From the NCBI GenBank assembly GCA_964528155.1, contig CAZGRL010000020.1:1-52778 (forward strand): a DNA stretch of 52,778 nucleotides. The letters are read 5' to 3'. Shown piece by piece: positions 32,127 through 42,614 of the stretch (position 1 is the first letter of the stretch; each line of letters opens with the position of its first letter). The DNA comes from G001797105 sp964528155 (GTDB lineage: Bacteria; Chloroflexota; Anaerolineae; Anaerolineales; E44-bin32). The notes below the pieces were generated by a model, which worked only from the letters and a program-made list of their open reading frames with translations, was not told where the DNA came from and made no database searches. Made by a program: the position numbers and the translations under genes.

Positions 32127-32815
32127 GGTTCGCTGTCGACGGTGAGGCTCAGAACCTGCTCAAGCACCTCATCCGGGGTGAGGCCAGTAGTCTCGACGAG
32201 TATCGCGTCGTCGGCCGGCCGGAGTGGAGCCAGACTACGGGTTGAGTCGAAATGATCGCGCTTCTTCATCGAGCCCAGGATGTCTTCGTAACCTCGGCTC
32301 TCACCGCGTTCGACGGCCTCATGGAAACGCCGCCGAGCACGCTCTTCCTCGCTTGCCTCGAGATAGATCTTGAGATCGGCTTCGGGCATCACGACAGTCC
32401 CAATATCCCGACCGACCATCACAACGTTGCCCCTGGAGCCGATCTCCCGCTGCCGCTGAGTGAGGGCATGTCGCACCCCGGCGTAACTCGAGACGAGCGA
32501 AACGTTCTGGTCGACGCGATGCGAGCGGATCTCCCAGGTGACGTCTTCCCCGTTGACTATGACGTCATACAGCCGGCCGTCATCGATAGACGGAGGACGT
32601 ACGTCGATGGCCAACTCTTCGGCTACGGCGGTCACACCTTGTTCGTCTTCGACTGGAACTTCCCTCCGGAGTGAAAACAGCGTCACGGCACGATACATGA
32701 CCCCTGTGTCGAAGTAGAAGTAGTCAAGGCGCGCAGCCAACTTGCGAGCCAGCGTTGTCTTCCCGGACGCCGCTGGTCCGTCAATCGCTATCGTACTCAC
32801 TTTTTTCCCGACCAC
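32123..32815 (-). CDS. cmk: Cytidylate kinase
   Basis: Phosphorylates CMP and dCMP; CDP leads to CTP, also needed for CDP-diacylglycerol. At 230 residues it has the P-loop IAIDGPAASGKTTLARKLA, the CMP-binding segment FYFDTGVMYRAVTLFSL, DVRPPSIDDG, VSLVSSYAGVRHALTQRQRE, GRDIGTVVMPEADLKIYLEA and the lid ERARRRF. It sits 10 bp after a GT39-like gene and overlaps the next plsC-like gene by four bases. In many bacteria cmk neighbours rpsA or plsC/lytB, so the cmk-plsC link is familiar; its place behind giant glycosyltransferase genes is not. Identity is secure. Confidence 0.96.
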   Translation of the reverse strand: MVGKKVSTIAIDGPAASGKTTLARKLAARLDYFYFDTGVMYRAVTLFSLRREVPVEDEQGVTAVAEELAIDVRPPSIDDGRLYDVIVNGEDVTWEIRSHRVDQNVSLVSSYAGVRHALTQRQREIGSRGNVVMVGRDIGTVVMPEADLKIYLEASEEERARRRFHEAVERGESRGYEDILGSMKKRDHFDSTRSLAPLRPADDAILVETTGLTPDEVLEQVLSLTVDSEP

Positions 32816-32825
32816 TTTGCCTCGG

Positions 32826-34598
32826 TTATGGATTGGTTTCGTTGCCTAGCGCGGTCAGCCCGCCCTGGGTAGCGACGTCGGCCCGAACAAGCAATACCCA
32901 GTCATCAAGCCGGATCGGGGAGCGGCGGAGGAGCCACCACGACACGACATCCGGCGGGAACGCGCCGTCCCAGTCGTTCGTCTCGGCGATCGCAAGCAGT
33001 TGACCCAGATAGTCGGCGTGGAGTGCAGGCTCGGCTTCCGATGGCGCGAGAACGACCGGCGGCGCCTGGTCCGTCGCGCTCAGGGGCGCTTTCTCGAAAT
33101 CACGCACGGCCCAGGCCAATGACGGCGGTGCTGATCCTTGGAAGCCGATTGTCAGGCCGCCCGGGTCTTCGAGGTTCGCCCGAGATAGGAACTCCAACGT
33201 GGAGCTCATTTCGCGCAGGCCGACTGCCGCCACTTGCGGCCTCCACAACTGGCCTCCCTCAGCGGCCGCGCTCCCGAAATTCAGGCGGACGATGGATGCG
33301 ATCGAGACGGCCGACAGAATACTGAATAGCGCGGCCGCCAAGGCACCGGCCGAAGCAGACCATGACCAGCCCGTCCCGAACAGGACCACCAGCACGGCCC
33401 AGATCAGCAACCCGACGAATACGATCACGATCCGCACCGTCGGCTCAAGGGCGGGCAGATCGACGCTGAGATCGCTTGCGTAGGCTGCTCCCTGCAAGTA
33501 GATGAAGGCGGCCAGAGCCACATAGGCGCCCATCATCCCGGCGAGACGGAGCCAGCCCCCTTCAGCCAGCAGACGCTCGATCACCCAAATCACGCCGCCA
33601 GAGGCCAGGTATGCGGCGGGTATGACGACCCACGCCAGATTGAGCCCGGTCCGACCGGGGTAGATGGCCGCGAGGATGAGCCCTCCCAGGGCCCAGAAGG
33701 CCGCCGCAACTCCGAACCGATCCTTGCGCCGGAAGGCCAGCACCATTCCAATGAGTCCGAAGACAACGAGGATGGGCTCGTAGACCGGGACAATGAGAAT
33801 CTCGGACAAGACAGGCATTCTCGCCGAACCCGACCATCCGGCAAGCCACGAACCTATGCTTTCGAATGGGTCTGCCGCTCCGCCCGGATACAGCCCCACA
33901 CCGGTGGAGATGCCGAGCACCAACACCAGACCGATCACGATCTCTCGTCGGGAGAACGAGAATCCTTGAAACAGCGCACCCGACCCCGCCTGACGCTTCC
34001 ACCAAAGGGCCAGCAGGCCAGCGCCAAGCAACAGTCCGACGACCCCCTGGATCCAGGCGGATCCGGATGTCAGGGCCAGGGCGGCGAAGGCGACCGCCCA
34101 CGTCGACCGACGATCTCCGATCGCAGGTGTGTCTTGCCCGACGAGGAGTACCAGCAATCCCGCCACTCCCAGGCACGCCAGGCTGGTCGGACCTGCCTGG
34201 CGCGAGACCGTCACCAGCTCGGGTGAGAAGCTCAGCAGTCCGGACAGTGCGAGTGCAACCCCAGGGCCCAGCCTGCGGCGAGCCAGCAGGGGGAGCATGC
34301 ACAAGGCCACCCCGGCGAGGGCGGGTAGTACGCGGGCCATGGCATCGCTGGATCCGAATAGCTGGAAGAGGAATGCCGTGGTCACCCTGTATGAGGCCCC
34401 TGATGGCGGAGTCTCCAGGCCTGGATCGAAGGGAGACGGGCTGCCCGCCAGCGCGGAGGCGGCCAGGGCATGGCGTGCTTCCGTGTCGGATATCGGTGGC
34501 CAGCCAAGATTGGCCAGGCGCAGCCCCGCGGCGGCCAACAGGATGACAAGGTAGGCGACGGCCTCAAGCCTTATGGTCCGGGCTTCGGAGCGCATCAC
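32826..34598 (-). CDS. GT39-like polytopic membrane glycosyltransferase
   Basis: A 590-residue protein with about 12 membrane segments. The opening AVAYLVILLAAAGLRLANLG, then WPPISDTEARHALAASALAG, shows the first external loop with the acidic Asp-Thr-Glu of the PMT_2/GT39 group. YRVTTAFLFQLFGSSDAMAR and the many following hydrophobic helices are typical. The last 130 residues form a soluble, exported domain. The ATG start overlaps the stop of the 882-residue YYY protein (ATGA), and cmk follows 10 bp downstream. The likely donor is a polyprenyl-phosphate sugar. The acceptor is unknown. Confidence 0.75.
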   Translation of the reverse strand: MMRSEARTIRLEAVAYLVILLAAAGLRLANLGWPPISDTEARHALAASALAGSPSPFDPGLETPPSGASYRVTTAFLFQLFGSSDAMARVLPALAGVALCMLPLLARRRLGPGVALALSGLLSFSPELVTVSRQAGPTSLACLGVAGLLVLLVGQDTPAIGDRRSTWAVAFAALALTSGSAWIQGVVGLLLGAGLLALWWKRQAGSGALFQGFSFSRREIVIGLVLVLGISTGVGLYPGGAADPFESIGSWLAGWSGSARMPVLSEILIVPVYEPILVVFGLIGMVLAFRRKDRFGVAAAFWALGGLILAAIYPGRTGLNLAWVVIPAAYLASGGVIWVIERLLAEGGWLRLAGMMGAYVALAAFIYLQGAAYASDLSVDLPALEPTVRIVIVFVGLLIWAVLVVLFGTGWSWSASAGALAAALFSILSAVSIASIVRLNFGSAAAEGGQLWRPQVAAVGLREMSSTLEFLSRANLEDPGGLTIGFQGSAPPSLAWAVRDFEKAPLSATDQAPPVVLAPSEAEPALHADYLGQLLAIAETNDWDGAFPPDVVSWWLLRRSPIRLDDWVLLVRADVATQGGLTALGNETNP

Positions 34599-37243
34599 GA
34601 CGGACCCTCACCTGGAAGCGCGTAAATAGACACTTCACCCTCTTGGTAGACAAGATCCATGAATGAGGCAAACTTCGCTTCGACTAGCGGCCGATAGGTC
34701 GAACGCTCAAGCGGACCAATGTAGACGTAGTCGATCCCGTAGCGCTCGATGATTTCGAGCGCGTCCTGAGGGTTGCGAGTCTCATACAGATGCTGGATGT
34801 CATCTTTGCGGCTGCCTTGAGGCTCCGCTGAGCCGCGCCACTGAATCTCGTGAAAGTCCCACCCCAGAACAGTCGGGAATCCCGTGTGCGCCGAGATGCG
34901 CCCGTACTGAGTGTAACTTCCTCCGACCGCCTCGGCGATCACGCCTTCCTTCAATCGGGTCTTGATCCACTGTATCGCGGCGTAATCGGCGGGATCCTCT
35001 TGAGCGAGATGGAGCGTTCCGTCAAGCGTCGGGCCGTTGGCCGCCTGAAAACCATTGGTCTTGGTGTCGATCGCCAATACAGGATAGGCCAATCCAAGCA
35101 GCAAGGGAATGCTCACTGCTGCAGCCAGGACTGTCCGTCGACCCAGTGGCCCGGACCATAGCTCGTGGAGGATGTAGGCCGAGGCCAACCCCCACAGGAT
35201 CCAGGCGGCGAAGTAGAACTTGAAGACGGTGTTCATCCGAGACGTGAAACTATCCTTCAGGAAGAGGAACTCCGGGCCGATGATGAGCAGCGCTCCGATC
35301 CCGATCATCATCAATGCGAATGGCCATACCTCACGGACCTCAGCGTCAGGCGACCCACGAGATTTCCTGATCGTCGGACGCCGGCGGAGTAGCAGGATCA
35401 AGCTGGCCGCAAACATCAGACCGAGCACGATCGCCGACCCGGACGAGTACCAGCGCCTAAGGACTTCGGGGAGGGCGGTCCCGAGACCCGAGGCGCCTAT
35501 CTCCCTCAGTGACTCCTCCAGGAGGGCCGAGTTGCCGAGCACGATCAGAAGCCCGAGACCGGCAGAGAGCAGGAACAATCCCAGGGGGAGGCCGAGGCCC
35601 AAGATGAAGAAGCCACGCCATGAGACATGATCCCGTTCGCGATACAGCTTGAGGGCCAACCAGGCCAGGATCGGGATGAGCATCGTACCAAACATGATGG
35701 CTAGCTGCACCAGGCGCGTCGGAAATGCGATGTTGGGCAGAATGCCTGCGGCCTGGGATGTGAAACCTGGATACCAGGGAAGGCAGAAGATCACCCCCAG
35801 CGTGCCCAGTCCGGCTGCGGTCGAAAGGAGCGGCTGCCACAGGTCGGAGAAAGATGAGGATCGGTTCACCCACCAAAGCACGGCCAGCATCAGGCTCAGG
35901 TAGATGGGGAAATCCCACGTGTTGAGGAAGGCCAGGCTGCCCAGGATCCAGGCGGCCGGCCAGAACACCGGGCTCCCGATCAGAGTCGGAATGACCCCGA
36001 TCAGAACCAGGATCAGGTTGTCAATCAAGAGCACACCCAACGCAACGATAACCACAATCTTCATCACCGCGAGCAGGATCGCCCCGGTCGCCTCACCTGC
36101 CACGATGAGAGGGATTGCACGCGCCAGAGCTGCCGTCAAGACCACGATGACCGAGGCTAGAGTCAGTCCTTCAATCAGGCTCGTCGATGGTTTCGTCCGC
36201 CCCAGCCTGACCTCGCCCGGCGAGAGCGACAGATACACTTGCAGAATGAACCCGATCGCCATCAACACAAACGGAAGTGCAAGCAAGTGAGGGTGATTAT
36301 CAGCCAGCAAGAAGGAGAAGAAGGGAAACTCGTCGATGACCTCGACCGTGTCTCCGCTGAGTTTCACATCGTGGACGACTCGGGAGGCGCGCCACCACCA
36401 CAAATAGCGCTCGGGCATCAGAGTCGGCACAGGTCCGGGGGCGTTCACAAGATCCTGCAGCCCGAGCCACGTCCAGAACTTCGATGTCAGCGCTCCACTT
36501 GCGCTCGTTTGCCAGAAGATATGCCTGGCATGAAGGATCTCGAGGAAGCCTTCGAGGTTGCCGCTGAGCAGGACGAACCACGGACCAAGGAGTGACGAGA
36601 TGAGATGCAGCGGCTTAATGCCCTTGTGCGCGACAAGATTGAACACAATGGCGTAGGCCCCGACGAGCGTCAGCGCGAACCACATGGCGTTGGCCAGGTT
36701 GAACGCCACGCCAGTGGCCACTCCAGTCAGGCGCGTGAGCATCCCGACGATGACATAGCCAAAGTAGTAATAGGAGATACCGTAGCCGGCCAACCAGGGA
36801 TCGCGCGGCGGGAAAGTCGGCGAGAGCATGACCGAATTGAGGAAGGCGAGCTCCATCGGCTTTTCCGTGGCGACGATGTCCGGATTGAACGCTCTGATCA
36901 CAGACCAGAAGGCGAACCCGAGCAGAAACAGGCCTTCGATCACGACCGCGGTGCGCCAGTTGTCTCTGAACCACACCCGCAACTCTGGCCAACGTCCAGC
37001 GATTGCCCATAGACTCAGCCCGGTGACCACCGCCATCGCCGCCAAAGTCCCCCCAAGGTCGTTCCTTATGACCCCCACCGACGCGCCGAACCACAAGGCG
37101 TAGCCGGTTGCCAGCAATCCAAGCGCCCGGGAGAAGCCGAAGCCGCGGTCGGGCAATCGCGCGAACAGCCTCCAACCGAGCGGCAACGCAATCGCCCCGA
37201 TGAGCGTACTGGCCAGCCACCAGAGGGCCACCTGGGCAATCAC
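34595..37243 (-). CDS. YYY-domain (DUF2298) giant membrane protein
   Basis: An 882-residue integral membrane protein with roughly 18-20 hydrophobic segments and the motif that names the Chlor_Arch_YYY family, GYGISYYYFGYVIVGMLTRL (about residue 153). Other family marks are PPRDPWLAGYGISY, FPFFSFLLADNHPHLLALPF and SRMNTVFKFYFAAWILWG. The last 140 residues or so form a soluble domain (ADYAAIQWIKTRLKEGVIAE) also found at the end of the preceding fused protein. The fold resembles GT-C glycosyltransferases, so transfer from a lipid-linked sugar is plausible, but no member has a proven reaction to my knowledge. It overlaps both neighbours by four bases. Confidence 0.85.
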   Translation of the reverse strand: MIAQVALWWLASTLIGAIALPLGWRLFARLPDRGFGFSRALGLLATGYALWFGASVGVIRNDLGGTLAAMAVVTGLSLWAIAGRWPELRVWFRDNWRTAVVIEGLFLLGFAFWSVIRAFNPDIVATEKPMELAFLNSVMLSPTFPPRDPWLAGYGISYYYFGYVIVGMLTRLTGVATGVAFNLANAMWFALTLVGAYAIVFNLVAHKGIKPLHLISSLLGPWFVLLSGNLEGFLEILHARHIFWQTSASGALTSKFWTWLGLQDLVNAPGPVPTLMPERYLWWWRASRVVHDVKLSGDTVEVIDEFPFFSFLLADNHPHLLALPFVLMAIGFILQVYLSLSPGEVRLGRTKPSTSLIEGLTLASVIVVLTAALARAIPLIVAGEATGAILLAVMKIVVIVALGVLLIDNLILVLIGVIPTLIGSPVFWPAAWILGSLAFLNTWDFPIYLSLMLAVLWWVNRSSSFSDLWQPLLSTAAGLGTLGVIFCLPWYPGFTSQAAGILPNIAFPTRLVQLAIMFGTMLIPILAWLALKLYRERDHVSWRGFFILGLGLPLGLFLLSAGLGLLIVLGNSALLEESLREIGASGLGTALPEVLRRWYSSGSAIVLGLMFAASLILLLRRRPTIRKSRGSPDAEVREVWPFALMMIGIGALLIIGPEFLFLKDSFTSRMNTVFKFYFAAWILWGLASAYILHELWSGPLGRRTVLAAAVSIPLLLGLAYPVLAIDTKTNGFQAANGPTLDGTLHLAQEDPADYAAIQWIKTRLKEGVIAEAVGGSYTQYGRISAHTGFPTVLGWDFHEIQWRGSAEPQGSRKDDIQHLYETRNPQDALEIIERYGIDYVYIGPLERSTYRPLVEAKFASFMDLVYQEGEVSIYALPGEGPS

Positions 37244-40200
37244 TGCACAACCTCATAGATGGCCGTCTCACCCTCCTGGAACACCCTGGTCAGGTCTCCC
37301 GACGCCAGCATGCTTTCGAACTTGTCCAACCCATGTGTCGGGCAAGTCAGCTGGCCCTCGGGGTTCTGTGCGTCTATGGGCTCACAGCTAGAGGCCGGCA
37401 TGTCCGGCGTTCGCATTCCGACGGACCTCCCACTCATGTCGCAGGTAACACGCGAGCCTCCGTCGACCGAGAGGCAGGGGGAAAGCGACCCGTATTCCAC
37501 CCGCTCGAGTCGGCCGACAACGACGTAGGCCACATCGTACCTTTCCAAGAATGCAAGCGCCTCGGCAGCTGACTGAGTGATATAGAAGTCTGAGATCTCG
37601 TCCTCTCGCTGCGTGATTTGGGCATCTCCCGCTTCAAGCCGCTGCTGGCGTTGGTGCCAATCCCACCCCAGAACGCCGGGCAGTCCTGTATATATCGTAT
37701 ACCTCGACCCCCACTGGTAGGGCGGGAGATTGGCTTCGACAATGACGGGCGAGCCTTCGACGTTCTCCTGCATCCAACGGATCGCGTCGTAGTCCTCCTC
37801 CAGCGGGATCGGCTGGTCTGCCGGCGCTCCCTGCTGCGGCTCGGCGGGCNNNNNNNNNNCTGGCCGAGCTCGCAGCGTACCGAATAGGGCATGTACGCAG
37901 AGCCATCGAGCGTGTGCGGCGCGTCCGTCGCCATCCTGTCCTTGATTTTGGCCGAAGTTGCCAGGATTGGGTAGAGCGCCGCAGAGAACACGAAGATGAA
38001 AGCCAATGCCGCCCAGGTGTTCCGCAATCCGGCCGACCACAGGGGCACTTCTGCCAGAACCCAGGTGAACGCCGCCGCCGCGGAGAGCCCGAACAGAATC
38101 CACACCTGCAGGTAGAACTTGAAGACGGTGTTCATCCGGCCGATATCGCCTTTCAAGACGATGACTTCGACCATGAACGTAAGGGCCAGCGCGGCCGCGG
38201 TCATGACCAACACGGCTCGCTTCCGCATGGGCATGCCCCTGCGGAAGAAGAGCAGGACTACCCAACCTAACAAAATGAACACGCGCGGTGCGATCGCGTA
38301 CCCCTTCATGGCCAGCGCAACGATCATGACTGCATACAACATCAAACCGGTGGCGATCCCCGTCAATTTCGGTCGTAGCGCGGAGAGCGCGCTCAATGGC
38401 GTCTCCGCCATCCAGCGGATCGATTCCACGATCAGCCAACTAACGATGGCGAACAGGAACAATCCGTGAACCGTCAGATAGGCGGAAACGCTCGTTCGGC
38501 CCCCTTCCCAGAATTGGACGGCGTTGTACCCCTGGGCATACCAGTGAGTGTAGGGCTGGAAGAACAACAAGGCCCCGCCGAACAGGATCACCGACACAAG
38601 CACGGTTTCGAATACAAAGGAGGCCTTGAGCCCGCCGCGCCTGATGAACGCCGCACCACCGACCGCCAGTAAACCAAGCAGCCAGTAGACCGGGAAGTCC
38701 CATGTGTTCGTCGGTCGGAGGACCCCAAATGCGATAGCCCCGACGACAAACGTGGCGATCAGGCCGGGCGGCCTGAGCGGCCGGCCACGGCTGGCCTCAA
38801 GCAGCCATGAGAGTCCCCAGGCCAGAGTCAACACAGTGAATGGGAAGTTGATCATGTGCGCGTGCAGATCGGCGTAGAGGAAGGTGAAGAATGGAAACTC
38901 TGTGATCGGACCGGGCTCGCCCTCGCCAGGAGGGATTGCTCGACTCGGATCCCAGTACCATGAATCCAGGCCATACGGCATCCCGTCTGGCGTCGTAAGG
39001 AATCGGCCGAGGCCGCGCACCGCCTCGAACATCCCGACGACGGCGCCTCCCGGGGGTTGGCCATCTGATGCCCCCAGACGCTTGAAGCCATCGTAGATCA
39101 TCCGGGCAGTCCCCAGATTGCCCATGACAACCAGCAGCACGGCGGCCGCGACGCCCGCTACGCGCGGATTAGGACTATAGCCACTGATGAAGCCGCGGGC
39201 CCGGCCAACCAGATTCGATCCGACGGCGTACCCGGCCAATGCAAGCATAGCAAAAATCGTCGGGACGACGAGGTTGTAGGCGACACTCGGCTCGATCCCG
39301 AGCAGCTTGATCGGCATCCCGACGATGACGAACCCGAAATAGTAGTAGTTGATGTAACCGCCCGAGAACCACGGGTCGTACGGCGGGAAAGTCACGCTCT
39401 TGATCACAGCATTGAGGTACGAGAAGTCCATCGGCTTCTCGCCGCCCTTGGATGGATGCCACAAGTCGGGATTTCCGAGGCGAATGAAGAGATCGAGCAA
39501 GAAGAAAGACAGCGCCAGCAGTTCGATCCAGGCGATCTCGCGGCGTCTGGATCGGGCGAACTCGATCAGGGCCCTGCGGTCCCGCCACGCCAGAACGGCC
39601 GAGCAGGCCAGGAGAAGAAGTACCACGCTCAGGATGGTCATCCGGGTCACAGGAACATTGGCACTGCCGATCATCCAGGTGCCCCACGCGAGCAGGAGCA
39701 GGCCGACGATGCGCGCCACGGGATAAGCTCCGTCGCGCAACCCGGGGAAGGCCGCGCGCGCGAGCGGAAACGCCAGTAGTCCCAGGATTCCGATTGCCGC
39801 CCACCAGACCACGACCGCCAACACCTGCGATCGATTGAGCAGGCTTTGGCTGTCGAAAAGCTGTGACCACGTCCCCCCTGCCCTGTCCTCCTGCAGTCGA
39901 TCCGGAGGAAGCAGGAGCGTCTTGGTTGTCTCCGCCTGGCCGTTGGGGTTCGTCCGCACAATGTGGCTGATGTCGACCGCGCCCAGAAGTTGGGTCATCG
40001 CCGCTTCCGAAAACCCGTCGGTCTTTTTGAAGATCATGACCTTGGGATGGCCATAGACGGTGAAGGCCTCTTCTGCACCCTGATCACTGAAGCGAAGCGG
40101 GCCTACCTGGGGATCATTCTCGAATGAGGCGATCAATTCGTAGCCGAGCTGATCCGCCCCCTGCCCTGGCTTCATCTGAGCGCCGCAACTCGGTACATAG

Positions 40201-42614
40201 CTCGGGGCGGGACAGTCGAACAAGGCGCGATAGTACGCCGTGGCAAGGGGATATCGAGAGGGGACGCGCGGGACCGTGCCGTATTGGCGATTCGAGGTGA
40301 TGACCAGAAAGTCACCCGACTCGAATGAGCTGACCAGCCGTTCCTGCTTGTCGGATAGGCCGTTGCCGTTGTCGTCCTGCTCATCCGGCCAGTAGAGCTC
40401 CTGGTTCACACCCGAGTACAGGCTGCCGTATCCGTCCCAACCTTCCATGGGGATCGGCAAGCCGTCATCCCAACTCGATTCACTGATAATCGTCGCTCCG
40501 CGCATGCTCATCCAGGAGCCATCCGACATCTCGAGAGCGAGCGCGTAGGTCTTCCCTGTTTGGAGCTCGATCGGTCGATCCAGGTTGGCTTCGAGCGCCA
40601 CCTCGCCGTTTCCACCACCGGTCACATGCGACGTAGCGATGGGACTCTCGGCCTGCGGATCGTCGAACAACGCCAGATCTATCGAGGTCGCCTGCGGTGC
40701 GGTTACATACGGAAGGAGTATTCGTGAGACGACCCCCGACGAGCGGGCTTCGAAAGAAACTCGGATGGCAGAACCTGGCGCCAGACCGACCATGCTGCGC
40801 GTCAGCATCACGTCGCGAACCGTCTCGCTCTCGCCTTCCGCGTAGATCAAACCCAGGCGGTCTCCCAGGTCGAGGGCGGTTTCGCCGCCGAGATTGATCC
40901 CGACTTCGAGCTCTTGGCCGGGAGAGACCGGGATGGGATTGATGAACCGAAGATCGATAGGTGCGTCGATCTGGGGGTTGACGAAGCCCGAGATGGGAAT
41001 TGATCGCCCAAGCAAGTCGGCACCGCCGCGCCCCGAGACGCTCGCGGTCAATCCTTCAATGGCATCCGTCGAGCCTAATCCATCTCGGACCGTGAGACGT
41101 ATCGCGACGACCTCCCCATCGAGAGCGCTCGTGACAGAAGTCGAGAGCGGACGACCGGGAGCCAGGATGATCGTGCGATCCATCGGGATCGGTTCCAGCA
41201 GACCTTGATCGGCTGAGTCAAAGACCAGGTTTGCGACCCCCGGAATGTGGCTGTATATCCAGCGCGAAGCTGCCACGCGGGTCATCGGTCGGACATAGAT
41301 GCCCGCGAACGCAACCGCCCACAATAGGGTTGCGGCGATGACCACGCCGCCAATGGAACCCACGGCGACCGCGGCTCGACGGCGGATGCGCTCGTTCCCC
41401 AGTGCATGCGCCCAGTCCCACGCCTCCCAGAGCGCCCACGCCGCCAGGAGGGCAAGTGTGGGATAGATCGGCAGGAGATACCGCATGGTCTTGGTGAAAC
41501 CGATAGACTGCCAGAGGAAAAACGCCCCGGTCCAGACGACGGGAATGAGATGCCGCCTCCATACCCCCGTGTATGCCTGCCAGAGTGCCCAACCCCACCC
41601 GAACCATGCAAGGATCCCCAGCCCGGGGCCGAGGCCATACCGGACCATATTGACGAGGGGGAACACGATCGGCGTGCGGCTCACCCATTGCAGCGCTGGA
41701 GGGAAATCGACCTCTCCCCTCAGCTGTCGCGAGAGCTCTTCCAGGTTGGCCAGCCATTTCGGGTTGAGACGGAAGCTTAGAAACGACGGCCCAACGAATG
41801 CATAGGGCTGGAAGACGCGGAAGGTCACCAGGGAAACCAGAGCTGCCAAGAGAACGCCGCGGGCCTCGAAGCGCAGGGCGGCGGGCCTGTCTTCGGTTTG
41901 ACGCGTCAGGCGGGTGATGCTCACGAGCACGATCACGCCGGCCAGAGGCGCGGCGCTGATCTTGGAAGCGGCGGCCATTCCGACCATCAGGCCAAAGAGG
42001 ACGTAGTTGCTCGTTCGCGATTCGTCGAGACCGCGAACAGCGAAGTACAGGCCGGCCAGGACGAATGTGTTCGCGAAGGGATCGACGACGAAGAAGTGCG
42101 CGTGCTGTATCAGGAGCACGCTTGTGGCGGCGAAGGCCGCAGCCAGCAGGCCGACCCGCCGGCGATATAAGCGGCTTCCGATCAGGTAGACAAGGAACAC
42201 CGAGAACACATCGAACGTGGCCGAGGTCGCTCGCCCCAGCAGATGGACCGAATCGTATCCGGTCTTCCCCAGAGCTTCGGCTAGGAAGCGCACGATGAAT
42301 ACGGGTAGCGTGCCGTATACGAAGAACGAGAATCCTGCGTTGTGGGGGTTGAGCGGAGATGTTTCGGTGTTGAAGTACTCACCGACCGAGCCGGGCAGAC
42401 GGAGGCCGGTCTCGACCATCGTCAAGAATCGCTCGTCAGGATGCAGGTGAGTATGGCTGTCCCAGTTGAGGCCGACGAAGCGCAAACCCACGGCGAGGGC
42501 GAGAATAAGGACCAGGGCGACCTCAGGCAGAACAGAGCGAAACCGATCAAGCCGTTGGATCGCCGCGGCCGTGCCAATCTCGTGATCGTCGTCCGTCGTG
42601 CCGGGAGGCATCAC
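37240..42614 (-). CDS. Fused GT39 - beta-domain - YYY (DUF2298) giant membrane protein, broken by an assembly gap
   Basis: One gene of about 1,790 codons. Residues 1-470: GT39-like part with LRFVGLNWDSHTHLHPDERF (acidic loop, near residue 58) and about 11 membrane helices. Residues 480-890: mostly beta, exported, with RTIILAPGRPLSTSVTSALD and a calcium-loop-like DEQDDNGNGLSDKQE near residue 747. From about 930: YYY part with GGYINYYYFGFVIVGMPIKL (about 1085), PFFTFLYADLHAHMINFPFT and GRMNTVFKFYLQVWILFG, then a soluble C-terminal domain. The frame appears to end at 37434 only because ten Ns shift it. Past the Ns, in another frame, the text continues as EEDYDAIRWMQENVEG, matching the sister protein, and stops at 37240, overlapping the next gene by ATGA. 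Upstream it overlaps the 734-residue gene. Confidence 0.85.
37850..37859. other. Assembly gap of 10 Ns inside a coding region
   Basis: Ten undefined bases join two contig ends. They lie in the C-terminal soluble domain of the fused GT39-YYY gene and put its two parts in different frames. For a continuous frame the true gap must be 2 modulo 3 bases long (2, 5, 8, 11 and so on), so the stated ten cannot be exact unless a sequencing error is also present. Confidence 0.95.

Noticed and set aside
37240..38439. Separate 399-residue gene at the C-terminal part of the fused YYY protein
   Set aside because: Its first 200 codons are a shadow of the YYY part; only the section after the Ns is real and belongs to the fused gene.
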